NCBI RefSeq assembly: GCF_000153405.2
Contig: NC_020802.1
Coordinates: 1,879,883-1,943,882, forward strand
DNA: 64,000 nt
Direction of reading: 5' to 3'
Source: Psychromonas sp. CNPT3
GTDB taxonomy: Bacteria > Pseudomonadota > Gammaproteobacteria > Enterobacterales > Psychromonadaceae
The position numbers and the translations under genes were made by a program. The notes under the pieces were generated by a model. That model was not told the origin of the DNA, did not search any database, and worked only from the letters and a program-made list of their open reading frames with translations. This document shows positions 55,584 through 64,000 of this stretch, one piece after another; the first letter of the stretch is position 1; the number at the start of each line of letters is the position of its first letter.

Positions 55584-56069
55584 ATGTTTGATTATTTACT
55601 GAGTAACCACGATAAATTACTTTATATTGTTGCGGGCGTTTGCTTTTTAATTGAAATGACCCTAATAGGGCTCAGTGGGCCGTTATTATTTCTTGCCATT
55701 GGCTCATTTATCACCGGTGTGTTGGTTAGCTTGAATCTGCTTTCTGGCTGGGAAATGGAAGTACTGTTTGTCGGTATTTTTACGTTACTCAGTGCGCTAC
55801 TTTTATGGCGCCCTTTAAAGCATTTACAAGGTAAGGGTAAAGTGCAAGATACCAGTAGCGATATGATCGGTAAAATTTTACTCGCCAGTAACTCTATTAG
55901 CGGAGTGGCAGGCACTCTGCGTTACTCTGGTATTGATTGGCAAGCACGTTTAAACTCAAGTGCGGGAAGTCAATCTATCGAAAAAGGCGCCCAAGTAAAA
56001 ATTACGGGCGTCGATGGTAATATTATGCTGGTTGAGAAAGTGCCACACAACGAGCATGAATCACTTTAA
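55584..56069 (+). CDS. NfeD family protein (YbbJ-like)
   Basis: A 161-residue membrane protein with three helices in the first ~75 residues and a C-terminal OB-fold (GVAGTLRYSGIDWQARLNSS, then VKITGVDGNIMLVEKV). NfeD proteins act with SPFH partners, here QmcA directly upstream, after AGGAGCC. The membrane-microdomain role is inferred from the family. Confidence 0.9.
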   Translation: MFDYLLSNHDKLLYIVAGVCFLIEMTLIGLSGPLLFLAIGSFITGVLVSLNLLSGWEMEVLFVGIFTLLSALLLWRPLKHLQGKGKVQDTSSDMIGKILLASNSISGVAGTLRYSGIDWQARLNSSAGSQSIEKGAQVKITGVDGNIMLVEKVPHNEHESL

Positions 56070-56082
56070 ATAATCAACCTTC

Positions 56083-56110
56083 TCTAGCCTCATCAATGGG
56101 GCTAGATTTT
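56083..56110 (+). terminator. terminator of qmcA-nfeD
   Basis: TCTAGCC and GGCTAGA flank a short loop and TTTT follows. A matching hairpin lies at 57820-57850, upstream of the second protease, showing that the tandem duplication included it. Confidence 0.75.
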
Positions 56111-56211
56111 CCACCTTTAATACTCGCATCATCAATAAACGCATCTATTATTTGTTAACTTTTAATTTATTAGCTTTGATCCCCACATAAAAAAACACTT
56201 AAACTGGACAT

Positions 56212-56237
56212 GATAATGATAATGATTCATCATTATT
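56212..56237. promoter_or_regulatory. candidate Fur box upstream of the first protease
   Basis: GATAATGATAATGATTCAT followed by CATTATT resembles the Fur consensus GATAATGATAATCATTATC, 43 bp before the protease ATG. This suggests iron control. The second protease has only a degraded version at the same position. Confidence 0.55.
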
Positions 56238-56279
56238 GTGAGTAGATACTCATTTTAATAGTTTAGTAAAGGAATACAC

Positions 56280-57500
56280 ATGCTTTTTAGTAAGACTCAT
56301 CTTTTTATTTTACCCTTTATATTATTTAGTCTTAGCGCTAATGCTTCAATGTCGCCACGTATCATTGGAGGGATTGAGGCGCCTATAGATAAATGGCCTT
56401 TTATGGTTTTTTTGATGGCACAAGATGATCCTAATAGTGGATATTTTAATATGTGTGGAGCATCGCTAATTGATAAACAATGGGTACTTACCGCGGCCCA
56501 TTGTTTGATAAAAACAGATGGTAAAAAACGTTTTAAAGGGACTATTTCATTATATATTGGTGAATACGATAGAACTATACAAAATATCGACCCAGTCACA
56601 CCTATCGCTATCTACACTCACCCTGATTATGATCCTGTTACTTTTAAAAATGACATTGCTCTCTTAAGATTAGAAAAGCCCGAAAGCACGACAATACTCC
56701 CTCGGAGTACATCGAGCCGAACGCAACAAGGCGTTAGCAATGGAGAGGTAGTTACCGCTATCGGTTGGGGGTCTACGGTGCCTTATGCTTCTGGCGAAAC
56801 AGTGACAGCCCAAACCTCTCCAGTATTACGCGAAGTTCAATTAAACCTTCAGTCAGATAGTCTTTGTGTCAAGACTGTAGGCACAGGTATGACTGAGTTT
56901 AAACTTTGTGCGACAGCCCCAGACAAAGATACGTGTCAAGGTGACAGCGGAGGCCCTTTGATCCTTTCTACATCGAACGGCCTTAGACAAGTTGGAGTCG
57001 TTAGCTCAGGGCGTGGTTGTGGTCATAATCCGGGTATCTACACACGTGTTGCACAATACCAAAGCTGGATAGATGACTATGTTAAATACATCAATGTGAG
57101 CTCAGATATTAGCTTTAATGCTATTAGCCTTGGGAATATACAAGAAAAAACAATCCGCGTTTTTAATAACAGTGATAACGATGCGAGCTTTACCTATGAA
57201 ATTCAGACTATTAGTAACCAATTTAACTTTGATTTTAGTAACTGTCCCGATATTGCAGCCAAAAAAAGTTGCATTATAAAAGTGATTTACGCACCCACAC
57301 ATTTACAACCCTCATCTGCAAAAATAAAAATATCCTCAACTATTTCAGGCAGCAAGCCGATATATTTAAATATTAACGCGCAGGCAAAAAGTTCATCGTC
57401 TTCATCGTCAGGTGGCGCGCTAAGCATTTTTGCGTGGTGTTTATTACCTTTGTGTTTCATCCGTTTATACATGAAGCGTATTAACGGACACCGAGGTTAA
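56280..57500 (+). CDS. secreted trypsin-like serine protease with GlyGly-CTERM tail (copy 1)
   Basis: A 406-residue pre-protein: signal peptide (~1-22), mature start RIIGGIEAPIDKWPF as in activated trypsins, His in VLTAAHC (~63), Asp in NDIALLRL (~124), and Ser in CQGDSGGPL (~223). A beta-sandwich domain (~270-365) precedes SSSSSSGGALSIFAWCLLPL and a basic end, the GlyGly-CTERM signal processed by rhombosortase and linked to type II secretion. It resembles Vibrio VesB. AAGGAA precedes the ATG. No rhombosortase gene is visible. Confidence 0.93.
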   Translation: MLFSKTHLFILPFILFSLSANASMSPRIIGGIEAPIDKWPFMVFLMAQDDPNSGYFNMCGASLIDKQWVLTAAHCLIKTDGKKRFKGTISLYIGEYDRTIQNIDPVTPIAIYTHPDYDPVTFKNDIALLRLEKPESTTILPRSTSSRTQQGVSNGEVVTAIGWGSTVPYASGETVTAQTSPVLREVQLNLQSDSLCVKTVGTGMTEFKLCATAPDKDTCQGDSGGPLILSTSNGLRQVGVVSSGRGCGHNPGIYTRVAQYQSWIDDYVKYINVSSDISFNAISLGNIQEKTIRVFNNSDNDASFTYEIQTISNQFNFDFSNCPDIAAKKSCIIKVIYAPTHLQPSSAKIKISSTISGSKPIYLNINAQAKSSSSSSSGGALSIFAWCLLPLCFIRLYMKRINGHRG

Positions 57501-57779
57501 GCTGGTACTTCAGGTGCAAAATATGCAAACCAGATTGGGCTTAGCTTCTAGGCATAAAACATCAATATAGTTCTTCTACATTGATGTTTTATAACAACAC
57601 CCCTACAACGCCTCAACAACGAAGATAAGTTCAAACTAGCTTGCCCTTTGGGGCAAGAGCGAAAATCCCACTTGTGCGTTACCTCCAATTCAAGGCAATA
57701 ACCATTATCAATGCTTATTGCCTTGAATTGCTCTCATCCTAGTGCCTGATAAAACATATTGAGGTGGCTTGTATATATC
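57501..57779 (+). repeat. dispersed intergenic element (copy 7), about 279 bp, with strong hairpins
   Basis: It starts GGTACTTCAGGTGCAAAATA and ends GTGCCTGATAAAACATATTG then AGGTGGCTTGTATATAT. It has three internal hairpins: ATAAAACATCAATATAG/CTACATTGATGTTTTAT (57554-57592), CTTGCCC/GGGGCAAG (~57640-57656), and a perfect 16-bp CAATTCAAGGCAATAA/TTATTGCCTTGAATTG (57686-57730). The order of parts is as in 50608-50870. It follows the stop of protease 1 at once and can act as its transcript end. Confidence 0.75.
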
Positions 57780-57819
57780 TCACGATTAAAAATAAATAAC
57801 AAACCCGCTATCGCTACCT

Positions 57820-57850
57820 TATAGCCTCATAAATGGGGCTATATTTCAAG
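57820..57850. other. duplicated copy of the nfeD terminator hairpin
   Basis: TATAGCCTCATAAATGGGGC followed by TATA corresponds to the hairpin at 56083-56110, with the following bases also similar up to the protease ATG. It marks the left part of the duplicated unit. It could still act as a weak terminator. Confidence 0.6.
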
Positions 57851-57996
57851 AGAAAACACTCGCACTATTAATAAACTCTTCTATTCTTTATTAACTTTTA
57901 TCCCCACATAAAGAAACTTAAACTACTATCAATAAGGATAATGACTCACTCTTATGGATAGTAAAGTCTCATTTTATTGTTTAGAAAGGAATACAC

Positions 57997-59214
57997 ATGC
58001 TTTTTAGTAAAACATCTCTTCTTATTTTACCTTTTTTATTCTTTAGTCTAAACGCCAATGCCTTAATGTCGCCACGTATTATCGGTGGGATCGATGCACC
58101 TATCGATAAATGGCCTTTTATGGTTCTTCTAAAGGCCCATGATGATCCTAACAGTAAGACATATAACATGTGTGGGGCGTCGCTAATTGATAAGCAATGG
58201 GTACTTACTGCTGCCCATTGCTTGATAAAAATGGATGGCGTAAAACGCCTGAAAAGTAGTCTTTCTTTATACATTGGTGAATATGACAGAACGGATCAAA
58301 ATATAACGCCCGTGACGCCTATCGCCATCTACATACACCCAGATTATAATGCCGTTTTTTTAAAAAATGATATCGCACTATTAAAGCTACCCTCTCCTGT
58401 AAGCACTGAAATACTGCCACGTAGTACGCCGAGTCGTACACAACAAGGCGTTAGCAATAGTGAGTTAGTTACCGCCCTCGGCTGGGGATCAACAGTGCCT
58501 TATGCCCCTACAGATCGTGATACGGTAAAAACAGTAACCTCTGCAATATTACAAGAAGTGGCATTACACCTCCAGTCCGATAGCCTTTGCGCAAAGAGTG
58601 TTGGCCCCAATATGACCGACTTTAAACTTTGTGCGACAGATTCAGGCAAAGATACGTGTCAAGGTGACAGCGGAGGCCCTTTGATCCTCTCAACATCGCA
58701 TGGATTTAGACAAGTTGGAGTCGTTAGTTCAGGGAGTGGTTGTGGCCACAATGCAGGTGTCTACACGCGCGTGGCGCAATACCAAAACTGGGTAGATGCC
58801 TATGTTAAATACATCAGTGTTAGCTCCGATATTAGCTTTAATGTTATTAGCATTGATAATATACAAGAAAAAACAATTCTCGTTTATAATAACAGTGAGC
58901 ACGATGCTAGGTTATCTTATAACGCCCTTAATTTCAGTGATCAGTTTAGTTTGGATTATGGCCATTGTGACAAGATATTAGCCAACCAAAGTTGCCCTAT
59001 AAAGGTGACTTATACACCGACACATTTACAAGCATCATCCGCAAAAATCACAATATCCTCAGATCTTCCTGGAAGTACCGATATTAGCGTAAATGTTAAA
59101 GCGCTGGTAATTAGTTCATCTTCAGGTGGTGCGTTAGGCTTTTTTGCTTGGTGTTTATTACCCTTGTGTTTCACCCGCTTATACCTGAAGCGTTTAAACT
59201 TACACCGAGGTTAA
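57997..59214 (+). CDS. secreted trypsin-like serine protease with GlyGly-CTERM tail (copy 2)
   Basis: A 405-residue tandem paralogue of the preceding protease, with the same parts: signal peptide, RIIGGIDAPIDKWPF, VLTAAHC, NDIALLKL, CQGDSGGPL, a beta-sandwich domain and SSSSGGALGFFAWCLLPLCF at the end. The catalytic triad is intact. Differences cluster in surface loops such as VPYAPTDRDTVKTVTS, suggesting altered specificity. The upstream region is a diverged copy of that of protease 1, with a weaker Fur-like site, so regulation may differ. Confidence 0.92.
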   Translation: MLFSKTSLLILPFLFFSLNANALMSPRIIGGIDAPIDKWPFMVLLKAHDDPNSKTYNMCGASLIDKQWVLTAAHCLIKMDGVKRLKSSLSLYIGEYDRTDQNITPVTPIAIYIHPDYNAVFLKNDIALLKLPSPVSTEILPRSTPSRTQQGVSNSELVTALGWGSTVPYAPTDRDTVKTVTSAILQEVALHLQSDSLCAKSVGPNMTDFKLCATDSGKDTCQGDSGGPLILSTSHGFRQVGVVSSGSGCGHNAGVYTRVAQYQNWVDAYVKYISVSSDISFNVISIDNIQEKTILVYNNSEHDARLSYNALNFSDQFSLDYGHCDKILANQSCPIKVTYTPTHLQASSAKITISSDLPGSTDISVNVKALVISSSSGGALGFFAWCLLPLCFTRLYLKRLNLHRG

Positions 59215-59324
59215 GCTGAGATTTCAAGATGACAAATAAATAATCAATAAGATAGGTTTTGTGCACCCCCTCACAAAGTGTTATGGTGCGCGCATTGTAA
59301 TTTATTTGTCATAGGAATAAGACT

Positions 59325-60713
59325 GTGAGCCAACTTTCGTTCGATCAATTAGCCCTAAATAGTGCGCTTCTCCATAATTTAAAATCTCTTGAATATACAC
59401 AAATGACAGAGATACAAGCACAAAGCTTACCGCATATTTTAGCGGGCAAAGATGTGATTGCTCAGGGTAAAACAGGCTCCGGTAAAACAGCTGCTTTTGC
59501 GTTAGGTTTATTACAAAAACTCAATGTAAAACGCTTTCGTATTCAATCTTTAATTCTTTGCCCTACCCGTGAACTTGCCGATCAAGTCAGTAGCGAAATA
59601 CGCCGATTGGCTCGTGGGATCCACAATATTAAAGTATTAACGTTATGTGGTGGCGCCCCTTTTGGCCCGCAAATTGGCTCTCTTGAGCATGGTGCACATA
59701 TTATTGTTGGTACACCGGGACGTATTCAGGATCATTTACGTAAACAAACGTTATGTTTAGACGAAGTCAGCATGTTAGTACTTGATGAAGCCGATAGAAT
59801 GCTAGATATGGGATTTGTTGATGCCATTGAAGACATTATCGAGCAGGCTCCTAAATCACGTCAAACCTTACTTTTTAGTGCCACGTTCCCTGATCAAATA
59901 CAGCAAATAAGCCGCAATATTTTACGTGATCCCGTCTCTATCAAAGTAGAAGCGATGCACGATGACAATACTATCAGCCAATATTTCTATCTCGTTCGAA
60001 GCGCTGAAGAGCGTATGCTTGCGCTACGCTTATTAATATTACAATATCAACCTACCTCAGCCGTTGTTTTTTGTAATACCAAACGTGAAGTACAAGAAGT
60101 TGCGGAAGAATTAAATAATCGCGGTTTTAGTGCACTCGCCTTACATGGTGATCTTGATCAAAAAGATCGCGATCAAGCCTTGATCCGATTTTCTAACCGC
60201 AGTTGTAGTATTTTAGTCGCAACGGATGTGGCGGCACGTGGCCTCGACATTGAAAATTTAAGCGCTGTATTTAACTACAATTTAGCGCATGATCAAGAAA
60301 TACATGTACATCGTATCGGTCGTACCGGTCGTGCGGGCAGTAAAGGAATGGCTTTTTCTTTTTACAGCGCGAAAGATGAACATAGAATACATTTACTCGA
60401 AGATCTTCTTGATCGTAATATCCAAGCACAAGAATTACCTGAAGCCTCAGTGTTAGAGCTGCAACCGCAACCCTCTGCGATGATCACATTACGCATTGAA
60501 GGTGGTAAAAAACAAAAAATTCGTCCCGGTGATATTGTCGGTGCATTAACAGGCGATGATGGTATTAGTGGCGATGATATTGGAAAAATTCAAATATCTC
60601 CTAATTGGGCTTATGTTGCAGTGCAACGTCAATGCATTAAAACAGCCTTTAAAAAACTAAGCACCGGAAAATTAAAAGGACGTAAATATCGCGTCATGGT
60701 TGTGCGCGGTTAG
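59325..60713 (+). CDS. dbpA: ATP-dependent RNA helicase DbpA
   Basis: A DEAD-box helicase that assembles the large ribosomal subunit by binding 23S rRNA hairpin 92. The motifs are in order: Q motif, GKTGSGKTAAF (I), PTRELADQ (Ia), TPGRIQDHL, DEADRMLD (II), SATFP (III), ATDVAARGLDIE (V) and HRIGRTGRAG (VI). The C-terminal RNA-binding domain (MITLRIEGGKKQKIRPGDIV) is the DbpA type. Of 462 residues (457 in E. coli), the start is GTG with AGGA upstream. Confidence 0.94.
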   Translation: MSQLSFDQLALNSALLHNLKSLEYTQMTEIQAQSLPHILAGKDVIAQGKTGSGKTAAFALGLLQKLNVKRFRIQSLILCPTRELADQVSSEIRRLARGIHNIKVLTLCGGAPFGPQIGSLEHGAHIIVGTPGRIQDHLRKQTLCLDEVSMLVLDEADRMLDMGFVDAIEDIIEQAPKSRQTLLFSATFPDQIQQISRNILRDPVSIKVEAMHDDNTISQYFYLVRSAEERMLALRLLILQYQPTSAVVFCNTKREVQEVAEELNNRGFSALALHGDLDQKDRDQALIRFSNRSCSILVATDVAARGLDIENLSAVFNYNLAHDQEIHVHRIGRTGRAGSKGMAFSFYSAKDEHRIHLLEDLLDRNIQAQELPEASVLELQPQPSAMITLRIEGGKKQKIRPGDIVGALTGDDGISGDDIGKIQISPNWAYVAVQRQCIKTAFKKLSTGKLKGRKYRVMVVRG

Positions 60714-60726
60714 TCTATTTAAGCAT

Positions 60727-60758
60727 AATGCACCCGCGAAGGCTTTTGAGGGTGCATT
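60727..60758 (+). terminator. hairpin after dbpA
   Basis: AATGCACCC and GGGTGCATT form a perfect stem 14 bp after the dbpA stop. There is no T-tract, so it is a weak terminator candidate. Confidence 0.5.
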
Positions 60759-60928
60759 CAACGTTAATTAATTGTTTTCATTTGTAACAGAAAGTAACAA
60801 CTCCCCCCTTTTGTGTAAGTAAATGTAACTTCCCCTGCAATGTGATCTGCGCATCGTGCGTTTTTTTCAACTGTGTATATACTCCTGAAAAGTTAAATTG
60901 GAATGAAATAACCCGCTGGAGAGCAAAC

Positions 60929-62335
60929 ATGAACATATTTGGAAATTTACAAAAAGTAGGGAAGTCTTTAATGCTTCCTGTATCAGTATTACCTATTGCA
61001 GGTATTCTACTGGGTGTAGGTGCAGCTAAGTTTTCAGTGTTACCTGACGTTGTTTCACAACTAATGGAACAAGCCGGTGGCGCTATCTTCGGCAATATGG
61101 CTCTTATTTTTGCCATTGGTGTTGCATTAGGTTTTACAAAAAATGATGGTGTTGCAGGTCTTGCATCTGTTGTTGGTTATGTGATCATGACTAAAACCAT
61201 TGGTGTACTTGCACCTGGCGCTGATACTGGTGTACTGGGTGGTATTATTGCAGGTGGTATTGCTGCTGCCATGTTTAACCGCTTCTACAATCTTTCACTA
61301 CCTGATTACTTAGGTTTCTTTGCTGGTAAACGTGCAGTGCCAATTATGACGGGCTTTGTTGCCATCCTTATGGGTGCTGTCTTAGCGGTTGTTTGGCCTC
61401 CAATTGGAAATGTTATTTCTACATTTTCTGAGTGGTCTGCAACGCAAAACCCAGTACTTGCATTTGGTATCTACGGCATCGTAGAGCGTGCATTAATTCC
61501 ATTTGGTTTACACCATATCTGGAATGTTCCTTTCTTCTTTGAAGCTGGCACATGTGTAAACTCTGTTGGTGAAGAGCTACACGGTATTGTGACTTGTTAC
61601 CTTTCTGCTGATGACGCGAGTCGTGCTGCAGGTAATGGTTTTGGTCAACTAGCCGGTGGTTTCATGTTTAAAATGTTTGGTCTACCTGCTGCTGCCATTG
61701 CAATTTGGCATAGTGCAAAGCCTGAGAACCGCGCGAAAGTGGGTGGTATCATGATTTCTGCTGCACTTACCTCTTTCTTAACGGGTATTACAGAGCCAAT
61801 CGAATTCTCATTCTTGTTTGTTGCACCTTTCTTATATGCTATCCACGCACTACTTGCTGGCTCTGCATACGTTGTAACTAACTACCTGGGTATGATCCAC
61901 GGTACATCGTTCTCACATGGTTTAATTGACTTCTTAGTCCTTTCAACACATGCATCTAAACTTTGGTTGTTTGTTGTTATCGGTCTTGGTTATGCTGCGG
62001 TTTACTACATCGTATTCCGTGTTGTTATTGCTAAATTCGATTTAAAAACGCCGGGCCGTGAAGATGAAGAGTTAGAAGAAGTTGCTGTTGTTACTAACGA
62101 AGAAATGGCAACCTTACTTATCGAAGCATTCGGTGGTAAAGCAAACATTGAAAACTTAGATGCTTGTATCACACGTCTACGTGTTTCATTGCACAACATT
62201 GAACTTTTAGATAAAGCTGCATTGAAAAAATTAGGTGCTGCGGGTGTTGTTGTTTCAGGAAATGGCGTACAAGCTATCTTCGGAACTAAATCTGATAACT
62301 TAAAAACAGATATGGAAGCTTTCATGTCTCGTTAA
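60929..62335 (+). CDS. ptsG: PTS glucose-type transporter subunit IIBC
   Basis: Imports and phosphorylates glucose, taking phosphate from an IIA(Glc) protein encoded elsewhere. I start at [20 protein letters not shown], after GGAG; the frame is open 87 bp further upstream, but that is leader sequence. The IIC membrane domain (~1-370) includes [15 protein letters not shown]. The IIB domain follows, with the phosphorylated cysteine in [14 protein letters not shown] (Cys ~413). The 468-residue length is close to E. coli PtsG (477), and no IIA is fused. Alternative sugars such as GlcNAc are less likely. Confidence 0.92.
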   Translation: MNIFGNLQKVGKSLMLPVSVLPIAGILLGVGAAKFSVLPDVVSQLMEQAGGAIFGNMALIFAIGVALGFTKNDGVAGLASVVGYVIMTKTIGVLAPGADTGVLGGIIAGGIAAAMFNRFYNLSLPDYLGFFAGKRAVPIMTGFVAILMGAVLAVVWPPIGNVISTFSEWSATQNPVLAFGIYGIVERALIPFGLHHIWNVPFFFEAGTCVNSVGEELHGIVTCYLSADDASRAAGNGFGQLAGGFMFKMFGLPAAAIAIWHSAKPENRAKVGGIMISAALTSFLTGITEPIEFSFLFVAPFLYAIHALLAGSAYVVTNYLGMIHGTSFSHGLIDFLVLSTHASKLWLFVVIGLGYAAVYYIVFRVVIAKFDLKTPGREDEELEEVAVVTNEEMATLLIEAFGGKANIENLDACITRLRVSLHNIELLDKAALKKLGAAGVVVSGNGVQAIFGTKSDNLKTDMEAFMSR

Positions 62336-62343
62336 TCTAAAGT

Positions 62344-62370
62344 AAAAACAAGGTCCGCCTTGTTTTTATT
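62344..62370 (+). terminator. rho-independent terminator of ptsG
   Basis: AAAAACAAGG and CCTTGTTTTT surround a 4-base loop just after the ptsG stop. Confidence 0.9.
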
Positions 62371-62373
62371 CCT

Positions 62374-62421
62374 AAAAGGCGCCTCTTCTTTTTGCTTGCA
62401 AAAATAAGAGGCGCCTTTTTT
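62374..62421 (+). terminator. second hairpin terminator after ptsG
   Basis: AAAAGGCGCCTCTT and AAGAGGCGCCTTTT are a perfect long stem with an 18-base loop, followed by TTTT. It backs up the first terminator and can act in both directions. Confidence 0.85.
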
Positions 62422-62964
62422 ATGCGCGTTAATAAAAACGATTAAAATGCATTACCTTTACAGCCCTCCTTGTGTCAACGTGTTATACCGTATCCGTGAC
62501 GACCATTAGCTCGCTTATACATAAAATATCAATAGTTTGTATGCCTTGCAGTTATCCTGCGCATTATATCCTCACACTGCATTTTATTATTAAGAGACAT
62601 TTATTATTCAAATGCAGATAAAACAGACCGTCTTTTAGCATAAATACTGCTGTTAACTTAAACCCTACGACCTTAAACCCTGTCACTTTATATTCGACTT
62701 GAATATGCTTTATCCTTACTCAGTCGACTAGCGTACAGGATGCTCCTTTATTAAAGGTATTTACGGGTTACTGGGTTACATGGAGTACAGACGACAGGCA
62801 GAGTAAAAGGAACATAGCTTAACTCGGATGCTTTTAGAGGCGCACGGTGTTAATTAAGGCGTAGAGGCTAGACTTGATTTGGCTTACTGATTTAGTGCTT
62901 GAGTGCGAGGGATAGGATAAACAATAGATCTCTGTTACACGCACATTTAATAAAATATAAAGAA
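62422..62964. other. intergenic region without a recognised gene
   Basis: About 540 bp between two convergent transcripts. Short in-frame stretches are not convincing. Around 62876, TTGATTTGGCTTACTGATTT then AGTGCTTGAG weakly recalls the dispersed repeat end. Confidence 0.45.
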
Positions 62965-62994
62965 AGGATAAACGCATACTCTGCGCTTATCCTA
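62965..62994 (-). terminator. terminator of the sugar-binding protein gene
   Basis: On the minus strand AGGATAAGCGC and GCGTTTATCCT (one mismatch) form a stem followed by TTCTTTATATTTT, about 60 bp after the gene's stop. Confidence 0.8.
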
Positions 62995-63054
62995 AAAAAA
63001 ACAGCGCTAGTTCTAGCTACAACCATGCACTAATAGCACCTTTAGAATGGCCCT

Positions 63055-64000
63055 TTAATTTGTTGTTTTTAACGCAATATAAAGGTGTTGCACGGCTTGT
63101 ATTGCAGTGGATTTTGGATCATTAAAGTAATCACTAATAATACGTGCTACGACATTTTGTACTGAGCTCGTCGTTGCAATATTTTGAGTGAATGACGGCA
63201 CTAGCGCGTCTTGTTTAAAGTCTTGATATGATTTTTGAGCACAAACATCATAGGTGCTCATATCCATATCTGTACGTACTGGGATAGAGCCTTTATTACG
63301 ACTAAATTCTTTTTGGAATTTTTTCGAGAGGATCGTATTCACAAAAATTTTCTGATCATTTAACTCTTTGTCTTCACTGTGCTTATTAAAAAACACAAAA
63401 CTATCAATGTTATAACTATAATAACCTTTACTTTCGGGTACATCGACGCAAAGATAATCCTGCATTGGCTTTTTACCTGCCACGTAAAACATACCTTTAG
63501 CCCAATCCCCCATAAACTGCATAGCGGCTTTATCGTCAATCAACAATTGTGTGGCTTCAAACCAATCTTTAGCCATTAAGCCTGCATCTGTATATTGATG
63601 TAGCCGTTTATATTGCTTAAATAACTGGATCATTTCACTGGAAATTAATACATTTTTATCATGTTCGATAAATGCCTGTTTGTATTTTTCAGGACCTAAC
63701 ATTGACAGCGCCATCGATTCAAAAAGTAAAACATCTTGCCAAACGGTGCCACCATGCGCCAGCGCAATATACCCCGCCGCTTTTATTTTATCGGCACTCT
63801 TAAAAAAATCATCCCAAGTCTGTGGTGGGCTTAAATGTAATTGCGTAAATATTTTTTTATTAAGCCATAACCAATTCACCCGGTGAATATTAATCGGCAC
63901 CGCCATAAATTTACCTTTATAGTGAATGGTTTGTTGCACCACTTCAGGTAAAAAATGTGACCATTGCTTAGTATTAACCACTTCGTCCATGCTTTTGATC
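63055..64000 (-). CDS. ABC sugar-transport periplasmic binding protein, 5' end outside the window
   Basis: The frame runs out of the window with no start or signal peptide visible, so the ATG near 63990 is internal. The 314 or so visible residues match family 1 carbohydrate-binding proteins: HYKGKFMAVPINIHRVNWLW, FFKSADKIKAAGYIALAHGG, FMGDWAKGMF and SVQNVVARIISDYFNDP. Transporter partner genes should lie to the right. The ligand cannot be told. Confidence 0.88.
   Translation of the reverse strand, partial: IKSMDEVVNTKQWSHFLPEVVQQTIHYKGKFMAVPINIHRVNWLWLNKKIFTQLHLSPPQTWDDFFKSADKIKAAGYIALAHGGTVWQDVLLFESMALSMLGPEKYKQAFIEHDKNVLISSEMIQLFKQYKRLHQYTDAGLMAKDWFEATQLLIDDKAAMQFMGDWAKGMFYVAGKKPMQDYLCVDVPESKGYYSYNIDSFVFFNKHSEDKELNDQKIFVNTILSKKFQKEFSRNKGSIPVRTDMDMSTYDVCAQKSYQDFKQDALVPSFTQNIATTSSVQNVVARIISDYFNDPKSTAIQAVQHLYIALKTTN

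Noticed and set aside
43016-57779. The dispersed element as an insertion sequence with a transposase
   Set aside because: No copy has a reading frame with recombinase or DDE motifs. It is at most a non-autonomous element.
60840-60862. A CRP-like site before ptsG (TGTGA followed by a TCGTG-like half)
   Set aside because: Only the left half-site fits the consensus; the right half is poor, so I do not list it as a feature.
60842-60928. A 29-residue N-terminal extension of ptsG
   Set aside because: The extension is cysteine- and aromatic-rich, unlike PtsG; the GGAG before MNIFGNL and the family N-terminus fix the start at 60929.
1-64000. CRISPR arrays, rRNA genes or a prophage structural module
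   Set aside because: No regular direct repeats with spacers, no rRNA-like stretch and no capsid, tail or terminase genes were seen; the only phage-like traces are the integrase remnant and the AlpA-type gene.

Overview
The window looks like chromosome from a low-GC marine gammaproteobacterium of the Psychromonas/Vibrio kind. The evidence is Vibrio-type sodium stator proteins PomA/PomB, GlyGly-CTERM serine proteases, EfpL (YeiP) with its arginine loop tip, EpmC, YeeX, YccS and an AlaA close to the enteric form. Psychromonas is my best guess. It rests on gene content recalled from that genus, not on a search.

Positions 1 to about 20,290 are a horizontally acquired defence island that abuts the 3' end of a tRNA-Val(GAC) gene (20293-20368, minus strand). 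Next to the tRNA are a decayed tyrosine recombinase fragment, a frameshifted DUF2787 gene, a mobile-type RadC and an AlpA-like regulator. Then, read right to left, comes a BREX operon: a WYL regulator (BrxR-like), brxA, brxB, brxC, pglX and pglZ. The usual brxL (Lon-like) gene is absent. Its place is taken by two tightly coupled genes: a DUF4145 plus RecD-like SF1 helicase, and a TPR protein with C-terminal cold-shock-like domains. Facing them at the left edge are two tandem genes on the plus strand that share a C-terminal domain; the complete one is a DEAH-like SF2 ATPase. The pglX gene contains a 10-base homopolymeric G run (10914-10923) in its coding strand, a strong candidate for ON/OFF phase variation of the system. 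A perfect 11-bp inverted repeat sits at the start of the WYL gene and is a likely operator.

From about 20.3 kb to the end is ordinary chromosome in short operons. These include a TRIC-type channel, rnd, ampG, a RIO kinase, cutC, pomAB, xseB-ispA, a ridA-like gene and dxs. Next come rluF-thiL-pgpA with an overlapping orphan periplasmic binding protein, two tRNA-Leu(UAA) copies, and a SpoU-type methyltransferase. Then follow yeeX, a phosphopantetheinyl transferase, a GST, a PilZ protein, a YbgC-type thioesterase, epmC, pdxH, cobQ, aroG, moeA, alaA, folD, yccS, tusE and efpL. The right end holds qmcA-nfeD, two tandem GlyGly-CTERM trypsin-like proteases, dbpA, ptsG and the 3' part of a sugar-binding protein gene cut by the window end.

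Many intergenic gaps in the chromosomal part carry copies, in various states of decay, of a dispersed repeat. One end reads TATACCCATGATACTTCAAG followed by a GTGC/ATGC-type continuation. The two best copies (50608-50870 and 57501-57779) are about 260-280 bp, have roughly inverted ends and contain several strong internal hairpins, like a non-coding mobile element (MITE). A second short repeat occurs at 41017-41074 and 42363-42422. I saw no CRISPR array, rRNA or intact insertion sequence.
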